DNA of 64,000 nt from NCBI GenBank assembly GCA_037576215.1, contig JBANDB010000009.1, positions 1,116,001-1,180,000 on the forward strand, written 5' to 3'. Below are positions 24,534 through 36,084 of the stretch, piece after piece; positions within the stretch are counted from its first letter, which is position 1; each line of letters opens with the position of its first letter. The notes below the pieces were generated by a model. That model was not told the origin of the DNA and did not search any database. It saw only the letters and a program-made list of their open reading frames with translations. A program made the position numbers and the translations under genes. The DNA comes from Armillaria gallica (taxonomy: Eukaryota; Basidiomycota; Agaricomycetes; Agaricales; Physalacriaceae).

Positions 24534-25813
24534 CTACTGCAGCGCTACTCTCTCGTGGCTGGAGCTTGGCACTTCTTCACATTCCAACACGCCCGATCGC
24601 TCTCGGCCCTGGCCTTCGACAGACGTGGATCTGCCACAGTCCCTGTGTGATGTATCATCCGCCGTCATGACTTTGGAATGCGTACTAGATACACCATGGA
24701 AGTCCAAAGGCGACGAGGGTCTATGCCAAGATTCTTCGGGCCGAGCCTGCCCTGAAGCAACTCGAGCTATGATCAGAGTAGGTGCTATACCCTAACAAGT
24801 CGTCAAAACGATAGTGCAAGACAGGTGGAAGAAGACGCACGGTGATGGGGTAAACCAGCATCTGGGCAAACATATATCCGTTACCGCTCAGAGGGTAGAG
24901 TATCATGAGGAGCAGGTAACTGGTTGAATACAACGCAGCAGATTCTACAAGAATCTCTAACACACCGCGATACGTTCGCAGACCTATGCCAAGCATGCCG
25001 CGCTGTCGTCTTGCCACACTAATGATTCGTGTGATAATCAGAGTGGTGCACAAAACGTTCGTTCCTAATGTCGTGGCTATGGTAGCCACAGCCCACCTTG
25101 TCACAACGTCATCACCCGACGACACCGTGTATTGATGAACGACAAGTCTGATTCCACAAACTAGAAGAACGGCGATGAGTGCCTATCTGAACAACACACA
25201 AACAAACTCACAAATCCCGCTCAGGACGAATATGATGGGCAAAACCACTACTTTCCGGTTTTGACCCCATACAATCCAACAGCGCCATATCTGGGGGAAG
25301 GAAATGAACAATAGTCTGGAAAGAGGAAGATAAGACGCACTATCGTACAATCGGCAACAATAATATTTAGAGCTGAGGCAACGGCGCTGGTGATCTCTAA
25401 AGGCAAGGGAGCGACAATGAGATCGTATCGAGACTGGACAGATGTTCCATAAACAAAGGCGTTGCGCAGTTCAATCCATGAAACGGCGACCTGGATCGTG
25501 CAAAGAGTGTACAAAATCGTGATCATGCATCCCATGTAAATCCGAGTTTTCGAGATGCTGTTAGTGGCTGAGCAAAGTTAGAAAACTAGACGACAAACTA
25601 GGAGGCGAAATATGAACACCTAGAACCCATATGGATGCCGCATAGAGACTGGTATAGATACCTGTCGGTTGAACCATAATTAATAATACACCAAAGAAGC
25701 ATCATCCAGAACATCTGACCATGAATGAGAAACCCAAAGATGTAAGAGTTGAAAGTTCCGTCGAGGTACACCTGCGTTTCTTCTTCAGAAAGACCATCGT
25801 CTGTGGAGGGCAT
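24534..25813 (-). CDS. seven-helix membrane protein, paralogue B
   Basis: Six minus-strand exons: 25813-25720, 25661-25620, 25567-25341, 25290-25212, 25160-24841 and 24791-24534, giving 339 aa with all phases matching and introns of 49-58 bp. Same architecture and signatures as gene A: GIYTSLYAASIWVL, RIYMGCMITILYTL, LNIIVADCTI, WRCWIVW, LGTNVLCTTLIITRII, VESAALYSTSYLLLMILYP, GIAPTLIIARVASGQ. The polar tail ends SSSHERVALQ. The upstream spacer is shared with paralogue C through the tandem duplication. The gene is intact; function unknown. Confidence 0.83.
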
Positions 25814-26405
25814 GTCAACGCGGCCTCAAGAAGGGAAGAGGTGAGAAATCTGCTGTCGAACGTAGCCAAGGCCATCTTATATGCGACGCGCCGCCGGCAA
25901 CATTGATAATGGGAAAATTTGGTGATGAGCAGGGCTGGACGTCTCAAGCTCATCATTGCGATGAATCTTTGAGAGAGAAATAGAACATGATGAGCCAGCG
26001 GCGGATATATACGTTGCCTCTAAGCCATAGGTGCCAGGTATCAGGATCTTGCAGCTTGGGAGTGTTCAGACCTAAGGACAGCCCGAAGTCAATATGAGGC
26101 GTCGGAAGTAGAACGAAAATTCATACAGAAGATGGTTGGCCGGATAGCGGGAATCCACAAAAGGGCATATGATCATCTTGACATCGCGACTCGTTCCTGT
26201 CGCAAGTTGACATCGCGTATGCAGATCCTTTACATATGCTGAGCGATAAACGATGTTGGAGCCAACCAATCAACGTCGCGCCCGTGTATGCTACGGTCGA
26301 ATGAAAGAATCTGTTGATCATCACCGGCTATTAGACTTTGGTGGTGTGGAGAAGATATCGGTACTCACAAACGGTCTCGCAGAATTCAGCTGGCGTTGCG
26401 CACTA
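25814..26405. other. distal end of duplicated unit, no gene
   Basis: Sequence upstream of gene B, repeated at 31113-31728 and again, more diverged, at about 36085-36340. No coding pattern was recognised. Confidence 0.5.
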
Positions 26406-27845
26406 GAAAGCCAGTCCCGACTACGGCGGTCATATACGTTGCTTCGGGAACAGGAAGGAAGGAAGAGAGGTGCTATTGTGTTTCGCGGAATATGGAAATA
26501 AGAATTCCGAGTCCTGTGTATACAGGATTCGGTTGAGCATCTCGGTGGCTGTGCACGATTGCGATAGTCCGACAATTTGCCGTGCCGTGCATGCCGTGCT
26601 CCATCCACACAGTTGTCACACGCCACACTTGTTACCCGTTCTTTTTTGAGCATCGATTGCTCGTTTTCGGCTGTCTCTTAAAATTACATATCACACTTGT
26701 CCAACGGTATCCAGACCACGAAGAATACGGTATTACCCCGTGGCACCAACCCTTTTTCTTCTTCGCTTTCCTTCGTGCTCGACGCTGAACACAGTTCACA
26801 TCACCAATGTTTTGGTGCGTACTTGAGATGTGTGCATTCTTGTTGAGATTAATATTTCTTACAGCTGCTGTATCTCTGGTCACTAGGGTACCTCTCGTTA
26901 AAACGATTTCACACCTTATTGCCATCTCTACAGTCTTGTTCCTCGACCTCGACTCAACGACCGCGGATATAGTCAGAGAGGACCGACATTCTCGGCCGCT
27001 TTTTCTTCCATGGACTATCGCCGGGACTGGTGCTATTAACTGAACCAGTGTCTCTTCTAGTGTCCAACAAGGGATGCCTTACAGAAGTATTAGTGGTGAT
27101 GACAGAGATGGGCAAGTTGGTGGTGAATGGGCCATGTTGCCTGACCTTTTTAGGAGGACTGGCCATCTAAGGCCATGACAGTATGTGCTCTCTCATTCAG
27201 TTCAGTCTACCGATTGACTTGAATCACAGATATTATGCCTCTGAGCAGCCTTCTCCGTCGCACACTGGTGTTCCACCTGTTACTTGGTTACCATTTGTCA
27301 TTTCCAAGGCCATTCAACTCCTCACCCTTGCCGTCATGAAATTTGAATGTATTCCTTGTCGTTTCCTTGGACGTCATCACCGTCGTTGCTCAGACTCGAG
27401 GTGTATCACTCCGCCTTGACATCTGTTAACTGCGAACCTCTCCGAAGAGCAGGGTATCCCGCTCCTTCTCTTTGTTTACGCCGGAGTTTTCTTCATCCTG
27501 TCACGGTTGTCGTAAATTTTATCAGTTGGTCGGTACAAGCTCAATAACAGTATTTTGTTGTACCATTCAATGCGTCTTGTGCCGCCCACGCAGGGCAGCC
27601 CACCCCATTCTCAGGGCTCGGTTCTGCCACGCCCTGCGATGGCCTACCGCTTCATCTCGATAGGGAGTTCATTAACGGTTTGCAAAGCATTACGGGCGCT
27701 TCTGACTTGCGCAGTTAGCGAGACAAGCTTTGTTTCTAGGTCGTCCAGCTTATGTGCAGTCAGAAGATGAAAGACGCCTGATCGGGTTAGTACTCACGTC
27801 CGATGAGCGCAATTCCTCAGAACTACAGAACGCAAGGATGAGCAT
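26406..27845 (-). pseudogene. F-box gene fragment split by an insertion
   Basis: 27845-27655 repeats exon 1, the 49-bp intron and the start of exon 2 of the F-box gene. 26508-26406 repeats the next part of exon 2. The two pieces are contiguous in the intact gene (junction at about 23320) and are separated here by a 1,146-bp insertion. Homology ends at 26406, the duplication boundary, so the LRR part is absent. The fragment could at most encode an F-box with no substrate-binding part. Confidence 0.8.
26509..27654 (-). mobile_element. 1.15-kb interspersed repeat, copy 1
   Basis: This segment interrupts the duplicated F-box fragment. Its reverse complement matches 50428-50930 with moderate divergence, starting GAAGCGGT(A/G)GGCCATCGC and ending around a MASP(P/A)KKV coding start. 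On the minus strand, 27166-26954 is open for 70 codons (MASPPKKVRQ.., ending in Lys/Arg-rich WKKKRPRMSVLSDYIRGR). The interrupted site reads AAGAAT..ATCTCG around the insert and AAGAATCTCG in the intact gene, consistent with a 2-bp AT duplication. Family not identified. Confidence 0.65.
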
Positions 27846-28098
27846 ACTGAATATAGCAAATAAGCGCCCAAGAGAAGACTGTATGACAGTACATCCACAA
27901 GTTGATGGGCACTATAAGTGACAGCGGATGGCCCAAATACAAGAAATATCACAATTGCACAGAGGAATGTGAAGAGGTGGCTCGGATCGAACATGACTGA
28001 CGAAGAACAAGCCAGGTTAGTCCCAATTTGGCAATGAACGCTCGGGTCTATTGATTACGGCAGCTATTTTTAAACATGCGCCTGCAGCATGGTACGCG

Positions 28099-29074
28099 GG
28101 TTTTCCGTCCATTTCACTGGATGTCGCACGTCCCAAAAGGAGAAAAAGAATAAAAAAAGAAAGATTTCGGACCAAGTTTGCGCCCCAAAATTGGTGACCC
28201 CGACTCGTATTTGTTCATGTTATATCTTGAAGTCAACTTCGTTCAAACAGCCTTGCCACCTCCACCAAACGTTAGGAACACCTCTATTTCGGTGTACGCA
28301 AGTTTACAAGTGCTACAGCTATGGCTCTATGTCATCCCGTGAGTCTGCATGGACTACATTACCGGAAAAATGCATTTGAAGCATACTTTTTGATCCAGAG
28401 TGCTCAGGTACGGTGCAGGCGGTGTCACAATTCATCGATTGATAAACGAAAGCCCACGGGGTCCTCGGGAGGCAATATATCGAAGTGCTGGGGCCGTGAT
28501 TGACTGAAGGATTGATTTTTTATAAGTAGATTTCGTCGGTTCGAGTCCCAGGATTCCACTTTTTGGGGTCAGGCCTTGCTTTCATGCATACAGTGTACTT
28601 AATCCTTTACTTTCCTCCGAAGTACTATACTCTTAAAAAGAGGGAATCATAACACAAAAGACAAGCTGGTCTCAGTGAAAAATGGGTTAGTCAATGCATT
28701 TTGCATGACGGAGTTCGAAAATTGTGCACCAAAGGAAGATATGAGTAGAGATTGAATTTTGGGAATTTAACCATGCGTGTAGAAACAAAATACGGGCAGG
28801 GAGCAACAGCGAGAAACGTCGTGGCAGATAACTATAGGGGCTATTGGCAGATAACTTTGGCAGGGATTTACCCTTTTCATGATTATCCGCTTAGATACCT
28901 TGTTTATAGTTCCCATACTTCACTATGCCATAAAACACATTCTATTCGTCCTATGTACGGAAGGTCCTGAGTAAAGGTCGAGAAACGAACCCATGAAAAA
29001 TCTGCGGAAGCGTGAGATACTGCTGCCCAATATGGGCATGGCAGATAACTGCCGTGGGAACCCAGTGATTAACC
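28099..29074. mobile_element. 976-bp hAT-like non-autonomous insertion with 8-bp target duplication
   Basis: GGTACGCG occurs at 28091-28098 and again at 29075-29082, exactly flanking this segment. The matching site in copy 1 (23774-23781) has it once with no insert. An 8-bp duplication is characteristic of hAT transposons. GGCAGATAACT is repeated at 28822, 28845 and 29040, like subterminal repeats. No transposase frame was seen, and terminal inverted repeats are limited to a few bases (GGTT..AACC). Confidence 0.72.
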
Positions 29075-29836
29075 GGTACGCGTAGCAGGAGATAGGAAAC
29101 TTTTAGGGTTCGCCCTAGCTACTCGGATACGAGAATATTACCGGAGCTGTACCCCTTAACTTCCCATAGATCCCACACCGTGAGGCGCATCTGGCGTTGT
29201 GAACCAAAAATCAGCGCCGAAAAGCGCAGCGTTTTATTGCAGGCAGGCACTTAACCGTGTATAAACCTAGGAAATTCTGATTCCCTGTAGTGCTCGGTGT
29301 CTAAACGCTAGACCGGAAGATTTACGCAGACCCTCAGGACCACATTCGTCTGACCTAGAAATCCGGCATCACCTCTGTTGCGGAATCATTCACACAATAC
29401 AGCTGCCAGCCGAAGTATCAAAGGAGCCCTCGAGGAGCGTCGGCAGCTTCAAGATGCCATCCTGACAACTTTATCACTTCTTCATCTTTTCGCTTGGGCG
29501 GTTGAGCCGGCTGATATCGACAAAGATAGCCGGGACCGAGGGATTCATTTGTCGAACAGTCCCTTCCATCGGTGACAACATACGACCAGTGCAGTCCGGT
29601 ACAAGTCTTGTTTTGGGCCGGAGGCAAGCGAAACGACGTTGTAAATACCGTGTGATACGGTACGTTCGATTCAAAACGTGAATACATATCAACCACTAGA
29701 ATGACTTCATCAGATTATTGAAACCTTCAAAACATAGCTGCTGCACGCTCACCAAAGAAAATAGAGGAGATGAACCAACTAGTTCCCGCGCTACACCCTG
29801 AACCCCGTGGCAGCTATACCTATGAACATCGCCGAG

Positions 29837-31112
29837 CTACTGCAGCGCTACTCTCTCGTGGCTGGAGCTTGGCACTTCTTCACATTCCAACACACTCGAT
29901 CGCTCTCGGCCCTTGCCTTTGACAGACGCGGATCTACCACAGTCCCTGTGTACTATATCATCCGTCGTCATAACTGTGGAGTGCGTGCGAGATACACCAC
30001 GAAAGTCCAAAGGCGACGAAGGTCTATGCCAAGATTCTTCAGGCCGAGCCTGTCCTGAAGCAACTCGAGCTATGATCAGAGTAGGTGCTATACCCTAAAA
30101 AGTTGTCAAAACTATAACACGATGCAGAAGCGAAGAGACATACGGTGATGGGGTAAACCAGCATCTGGGCGAACATATATCCGTTACCGCTCAGAGGGTA
30201 GAATATCATGAGGAGTAGGTAACTGATCGAATACAACGCAGCAGATTCTACCAGAATCTCTAACACGCCGCGATATGTTCGTAGACCCATGCCGAGCATG
30301 CTGCACTGTTGTCTTGCCACACCGATGATTCGTGTGATAATCAGAGTGGTGCACAAAACGTTCGTTCCCAGTGTCGTGGCAATGGTGGCCACGGCCCATT
30401 TTGTCACAGTGTCATCACCCGACGACACCATGTATTGATGAACGACAAGTTTGATCCCACAAACTGGAAGAGAGGTAATGAATGCTTGCCTGAATGACAC
30501 AAAGTTTGACTCACATATCCCGCACACGACAAATACGATGGGCAAAACCACTACTTTCCAGCTTTGACCCCATACAACCCAACAGCGCCAGATCTACGGG
30601 TAGAAATGAACAGTAGGCCCCGGGGAGGAAGATAAGACGCACTATCGTACAATCGGCAACGATAATATTCAGAGCTGAGGCAACGACACTCGTGACCTCC
30701 AAAGGCAGGGGTGGACCAATGAGATCGTATCGAGACTGGACAGACGTTCCATAGACAACAGCGGTGCGGAGTTCAATCCATGCAACGGCGATCTGGATCG
30801 TGCAAAGAGTGTACAAGATCGTTATCAGGCATCCCATGTAAATCCGAGTTTTTGAGATGCAGTTAGTAGCTAGGCAAAGTTAGAAAACTAGACAGCATGC
30901 TGGGAGGCGGAATATGTGTACCTAGAACCCATATGGATGCTGCATAGAGACCGGTATAGATACCTGTTGGTTAAGCCAGAATGAATGATACGCCAAAAAT
31001 ACATCATCCAGAACTGACCATGAATGAAAAACCCAAAGATGTATGAGTTGAAAGTTCCGTCGAGGTACACCTGCATCTCTTCTTCAGAAAGACCATCGTC
31101 TGTGGAGGGCAT
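29837..31112 (-). CDS. seven-helix membrane protein, paralogue C
   Basis: Six minus-strand exons: 31112-31019, 30963-30922, 30869-30643, 30593-30515, 30463-30144 and 30094-29837, giving 339 aa. Exon lengths are identical to paralogue B, and introns 2 to 5 differ by no more than one base. Signatures are retained: LNIIVADCTI, WRCWVVW, LGTNVLCTTLIITRII, VESAALYSISYLLLMIFYP and GIAPTLIIARVASGQ. B and C differ by scattered substitutions with no stop or frameshift in either, suggesting both are maintained. The GGTACGCG insertion lies about 0.75 kb downstream of its stop codon. Function unknown. Confidence 0.83.
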
Positions 31113-32196
31113 GTCGACGCGGCCACAAGAAGGGAAGAGGTAAGAAATCTGCTGTCGAACGTAGCCAAGGCCATCTTATATGCGATGCGCTGTCCGGCGC
31201 GCCGCCGGCAACGTTGATAATGGGAAGATTTGGTGATGAGCAGGGCTGGACGTCACAAGCTCATCATTGCGATGAATCTTTGAGAGAGAAATAGAACATG
31301 GTGAGCCGGCGGCGACGATATATACGTTGCCTCTGAGCCATGGGTGCCAGGTATCAGGATCTTGCAGCTGGGGAGTGTTCAGACCTTAGGACAGTCCGAA
31401 GTCAATATGAGGCGTCGGAAGTAGAGCGAGACTTCGTACAGAAAATGGTTAGCCGGATAGCGGGAATCCACAAAAGGGCATATGATTATCTTGACATCGC
31501 GACTCGTTCCTGTTGCAAGTTGACATCGCGTATAAGATCGTTTGTACATGCTGAGCGATAAACGTTTAAACGGTGTTGGAGCCAACCAATCAATGTCGCG
31601 CCCGTGTATGCTATGGTCGAATGAAAGAATCTGTTGATCATCACCGGCTATTAGACTTTGGTAGTGTGCAGAAGATACCGGTACTCACAAACGGTCTCGA
31701 CAGCAGGATTCGCTGGTATTGTGCGCTATGTATGAACCACAATCGTCTGGGGGAATGCTCGTGGACCTGCTACTCAGAGACAATAGCTAGGGCTAGTTCG
31801 GACCGGTGGCTGACAGGCAAGTTCAAACGTCGACGTCGAGTGTCGCATTGAGCCAAGTCGTGGCGCTCGTCTCCACTCAATGAACACTCGCTTCCAAACG
31901 CCGGTCTCGGTACAAAAGGTTTAGGCGAAGAGAGATCTTTTGTACTGGATATCTCAGGCTGCGTTCCTTTTCACTGCCATATGATAATTCAGTACCTGTC
32001 ACGGCATACTATTCAGTAGGAATGGCCGAAAAGCGATAGTTATTGGCTTAGTAAATCCTATTGATGCCGACGCATAAAGAGGCCCAGGCCGTCTGCGCAG
32101 TGCGGCATATGTGAGGAAAAGGATATCAGCAGGTGAACTGAACGCACCTTGGCCAAATCAACTACATCCATCTTCCTTCAATTCAACCTGTCAAGT

Positions 32197-32950
32197 ATGG
32201 CCACCATCGAAACAGAGAAACGTGATCGCTCCAGAAGGTGAATTCACCACCAGCGGTGTCAAGACCAACGAGTTCTGATGTCGCAGTCAAGGTCAGAGCA
32301 GGAATGGCAGGCGTGGGAAAAACAGAAATTGCAGTCTTCACCGTAACCACCATCGTCTTCTATGTTTCACTCAGCCGACCGGTACGACAATGGGAATATC
32401 AATGCTGCCTCATATCTCATTGTTAGAGGTACCGGGATTTCTGAGAGGTACGCGTTTTCTCCTGCTTGTTTTTCTCCAGACTAAATAAATTCTTTCTCCT
32501 CGTTCAGTCTGAGTCAAAGGCCCACGGACGCGACCAAATTTGACACAACACCGGTACTAGTAACGCTAAATGAAGGAGTACGGTACGTCGTCTAGGTCTC
32601 GTTCCTGCACCCTGTGTCCAAGTGTAATTTGCAGGGACGACATCCAAATTCGTAGCACCGACAACGCAGCTGGTCCTCATTGTAGCAGGTTTCCTACTCC
32701 CTGGAGACTGGATTAATGGTTGGAAAAGAGGACCCTCGGTTGCCACATGCATATATCTCGCTCCAGCAGTTCGACTTGATTGAGAAGAATCTTTCCGTTG
32801 TACGTATGCCTTTATTGCGACTGAGTGTCCCACTAATATAGACTAGAGGCATCGCAACCGGTTTCTCCGCCGTCAACAGAGGGAACGATGCTTGACCATC
32901 AAGAATGTATATGTGGGAGAGATACGGCATAGACAGTGTATTGGAACCTC
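32197..32950 (+). pseudogene. decayed gene with P-loop-like motif, copy 1
   Basis: An ATG exon (MATIETEKRDRSR) is followed by a region whose best frame reads RAGMAGVGKTEIAVF, resembling a Walker A motif. Further coding-like pieces are PTDATKFDTTPVLVTLNEGVR and LQQFDLIEKNLSV. I could not join the pieces without stops: the phase set by the first splice gives a different frame from the P-loop. It may be a decayed NTPase-type gene; family uncertain. Copy 2 is at 36812-37560. Confidence 0.3.
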
Positions 32951-33626
32951 GTCATATCGTTATACTCCGGATTTCCCCGCAAACTCGTTCTCAACGGCAA
33001 CGGAACACTGGATTCAAATTACCGTGCACTTTACTCTCAATTCCACTCCGTACTTATATGCGGTCTGATTCACCTGTGTCGCGATAAATTCGCTCACAGA
33101 TCTAGCCTGCTATCGCCAACCATCTCGACATCTGTGTCCCCCGTTCCGACGCGCCAATTCTTGAGTAAACCTGAGCCTTCCCCATCTTGGCCTTCCAAAC
33201 AGGTTACGCCTTGATTCTTCTCGCCCGGCACCATTACCCATCTCTCAAGATGCAGGGACGACTATCGATAAACTATAGAAACCACAGGCGGTGACATAGT
33301 CAGGAAGGAAGAAAAGAACGTTTTAGCCGGTGGTACGTACCGTTGTATCGAGTATTTGCGCGTCTGTGCTAACCTTGACTCCAGGCCGCCTGGTTACACC
33401 CATCACTCCAACACAAACGGACCTGTTTTTCCCTCATTCTCCATCAACCAATCTCGAACGATTTGTCTGATTCGCAACAGCATTTAAGCATGGCCACAAT
33501 ACCGATGCTCGCTCCAAATCCATTTTTACGACAAGCGCCTGCACGTGCGAAAGCCAACCAAATTCAACTCCGACGTGTGCTTCTTTACTCCCACTATCGT
33601 CTCCACTTAGAGCCAGAGCCAAGGCT

Positions 33627-34830
33627 ATGGATCGCGCTGCCAAGTATGTCTTATGATCAGATATTGTCGTTTTCACTATCGCTGATCTTGTACACCAGTC
33701 CTTGGTCTTCCCCACCTCCACTTTACAGCACCTTCCCTAGACCAGATAACCATGCACGTACTGATCCAAGCAATGAGCGGACACCACTGAATCCGCAAAC
33801 AACCACGAAACCCAGGGAGCGTTCGTATATATTGAAGGTCATGATCGGGCTCCTGTTATTCATGGCGTTCACCTGGCATCTCGTTGACGACTACTCCAAC
33901 ACCCACCGCACGGACGTCCAGGAGAGGAATCGTCTCCGTGAAGAGTCGGACCGTCTGAAGCGGATTGAGCACGAGGACACACAGCGAAGGCTGGCGCACG
34001 AAGAAGAGGACAAGAGGAGGAAGACAGAAAATGAAAGAGAAGATCGAATAATCAGGGCTCGAGAAAGCCTTGTCGCGCGCAGAGAACAAATCATCCGGGC
34101 GAAGGAATATGCGATGCGGGAGGATGAAGAACACAGGAAACGCGCTGGGCTGATCTGGCAGGACTTGACGCCAGAGAAGCGGTGTTTGAGCTACGAGAAG
34201 AGGATGTATCAGGCCAAACTGATGAACATTCCCTATGGAGAGGACGCGCAGAGCTGGTGCATGAAGACGGCTATCGATATTCATGGAGTCACGTATGACC
34301 ATCCAGATTTTTGCACAAAAGAGGGGCAGGTATGTTTATTCTATTCTTCGATGGTTATCATAGGTGCTGATTTGATTTGCTGGCCAGGATGGCGCTGTCA
34401 GTATCGTTGGACATTGGACCGTAACGTCGAACGAACCGACGTGCAAGACATGGTGGGGTAATCACGAGAAAAAGGTAAGTATTTACTGCAGATACGCAGA
34501 CCTACGTTGAGATCCTTCATCTAGGGCTGCTACGGGTCCCGAAAAATGGTACGTCACGTCGTAATCGTTTTCCGACCCTAGATGACACTCTATCATAGCG
34601 CGTTGAAGCACGTATGTTCAATCATCAAGCGCCCTGGGACAATTGGGCTGAGATGTGCTTTTCCACTCCCTCTGAATTCGCTGGGAAGAGCTTTGCCCAC
34701 CCTGATACATGCGAGCACAAGGTTGGTGATACTCCGTCGCGTGGACGTGATACTCATTTCTTCTCCATAGGTACTCTGGGGTATCGCTGGAAGCTGGTTC
34801 ATCGATGTTGATGAGAGTGAGTGCCCGTGA
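33627..34830 (+). CDS. membrane-anchored coiled-coil protein with Cys-rich C-terminal domain (short form)
   Basis: Six exons: 33627-33643, 33699-34329, 34388-34474, 34525-34548, 34599-34721 and 34771-34830, joining to 313 aa. All phases match the paralogue at 38456-40019. The order is a Pro-rich N-terminus, one transmembrane helix (about 50-68, MIGLLLFMAFTWHLV), a charged coiled coil of about 90 residues, then a conserved C-terminal domain. That domain contains LTPEKRCLSYEKRMYQAKL, AIDIHGVTYDHPDFC, GHWTVTSNEPTC and a closing GIAGSWFIDVDESECP. The domain resembles an uncharacterised basidiomycete family; orientation and function are unknown. Intron 1 (55 bp) splits the sixth codon. Confidence 0.8.
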
Positions 34831-35034
34831 ACGGCCGCTGGCCTCGCATTTTGGAAGTGTTGTCGTTCTTGCTGTTTCCCGCTATCGATCATTGTAAAAA
34901 ATAAGTTGTACTCAATTAAGAATCTCTATCAACGGCTTCGTATGATGCTGCTGGACGTAAATAATGAGGCCAATAATAGTCGACGTGGATAGTACATATG
35001 GGGAAGAATCGAGCTATGTAGGGGAAGTAGATCC

Positions 35035-35363
35035 TTACGCAAATGACATATCACCGATACTACTCGAAAGACTTCCTTCTATTACGGGGAGCGGTAAAGT
35101 AATATTCTGAAGGGAAGCTTCAGGTCAGTGGAATGACAATCACGGAACGTTACACGTACCGTCTGTACCGTATCTGCTTCGGTCACAGAGAGACCAGGGA
35201 TAGTGATAGTCTGAAGGGAAGTTTCAGGTAAGCCAGCCATGATCGCAGAAACGACCGCACGTACCGTCTGTCCTGAATCAACCATCCCACTTCCAGCAAC
35301 TTGGGCGGGAGCAAATCTGATTATCTTTTGATCAATATGGTGTCCTTTTATGGTAGACCACAT
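35035..35363 (-). CDS. small protein (73 aa) with a duplicated exon
   Basis: Three minus-strand exons: 35363-35265, 35210-35160 and 35106-35035, with introns of 54 and 53 bp, all phase 0 (GTACGT to CCCTTCAG in both). The product reads FAPAQVAGSGMVDSGQT, then TITIPGLSVTEADTVQT, then NITLPLPVIEGSLSSS. The last two exons and their flanking intron edges resemble each other, so one exon probably arose by duplication. An upstream acceptor (TGTACAG at about 35386) suggests earlier exons; a possible one ends at 35718 (RSDIRAGDE, donor GTATGT). No family recognised. A remnant of its last exon lies at 40262-40335. Confidence 0.5.
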
Positions 35364-36084
35364 CGAACTCTGGCGTGAGTTGAGCCTGTACAGGGTTAGT
35401 GAATTCGGAGAAGAAATCAGTGGAAGTAGACTCGCATGGCGAGTAGAGAATTTATATAGACTGTTGGTGAGGATTTAGTCTTAAAAGGCAGAGGTCGAAG
35501 ATTCGAATACTGACGCTTTGGCAAGATGAAGTCGATTGCAACGAAAACGAGAGTGTCCGGCCGGGCGATGTACTGATTGAAACAGATAACAGATCGGAAA
35601 ATGACCGAACAGGTAGTGAACAGGATTAATCACCGTCACGAGAGTAAAAAGGGAGCATGCGCTAGGTAGGTACTGTCGCAACTAGCTTGCGGAACATTGC
35701 TTACACGAGATACATACCTCGTCGCCAGCCCGGATATCACTACGAGCCGCATCAGTCTCAAAATTGTGTTGGTAGTACTTTATGAGCTGCATGAGAAAAT
35801 TCATTGATCTTGGGATGAAAGACAGACCTAGAGACGTCCGTGTACAACTGGTTTTGATGACGATCACCAGCCTCGTGATCCCATTGTTTTCATGTTGCCT
35901 CGTTCAGTCTGTTTATTTGGTGTCTTTATGTACACTGCACAGAGAACACGAGTGAGAATAATCAACTCATAGCATGGACGAACACACCTCTGAAATTTTG
36001 TCCTGTGAGCTAATTGGAGGTTTTTTACTCTGGCGCTCGAAGAACTTCTGATTAATTCTATTTTTACAGGCGCTTAGGGTAATC
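35364..36084. other. spacer between the two large duplicates
   Basis: Unique sequence. 35718-35867 on the minus strand may be an upstream exon of the small gene at 35035-35363 (LMQLIKYYQHNFETDAARS). Nothing else was recognised. Confidence 0.35.

Larger units (their letters stand above)
23222..26405. repeat. tandem duplication, copy 1 (about 3.18 kb)
   Basis: The unit runs from inside exon 2 of the F-box gene to a GCGCACTA junction. The F-box sequence beginning GAAAGCC at 23222 restarts at 26406, directly after copy 1. Copy 2 is 26406-31728; after removing its two insertions it measures about 3.20 kb. Confidence 0.85.
26406..31728. repeat. tandem duplication, copy 2 with two insertions
   Basis: Matches copy 1 (23222-26405) throughout, except for insertions at 26509-27654 and 28099-29074. 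It ends at GTGCGCTA (31728), matching the GCGCACTA end of copy 1. Confidence 0.85.
31455..35077. repeat. large duplication, copy 1 (about 3.6 kb)
   Basis: Collinear with 36085-40335. It starts in the distal end of the 3.2-kb unit, runs through a decayed gene and the 313-aa coiled-coil gene, and ends in the last exon of the small gene at 35035-35363. Boundaries are approximate. Confidence 0.7.

Noticed and set aside
26509..27654. Helitron as the identity of the 1.15-kb repeat
   Set aside because: The insert does not begin TC or end CTRR between A and T in either orientation, and no terminal hairpin was seen.
28530..28560. tRNA or SINE suggested by GGTTCGAGTCCC followed by a T run
   Set aside because: The box-B match is good, but no box A or complementary 5' acceptor strand lies at the right distance, and the site is inside the hAT-like insertion.
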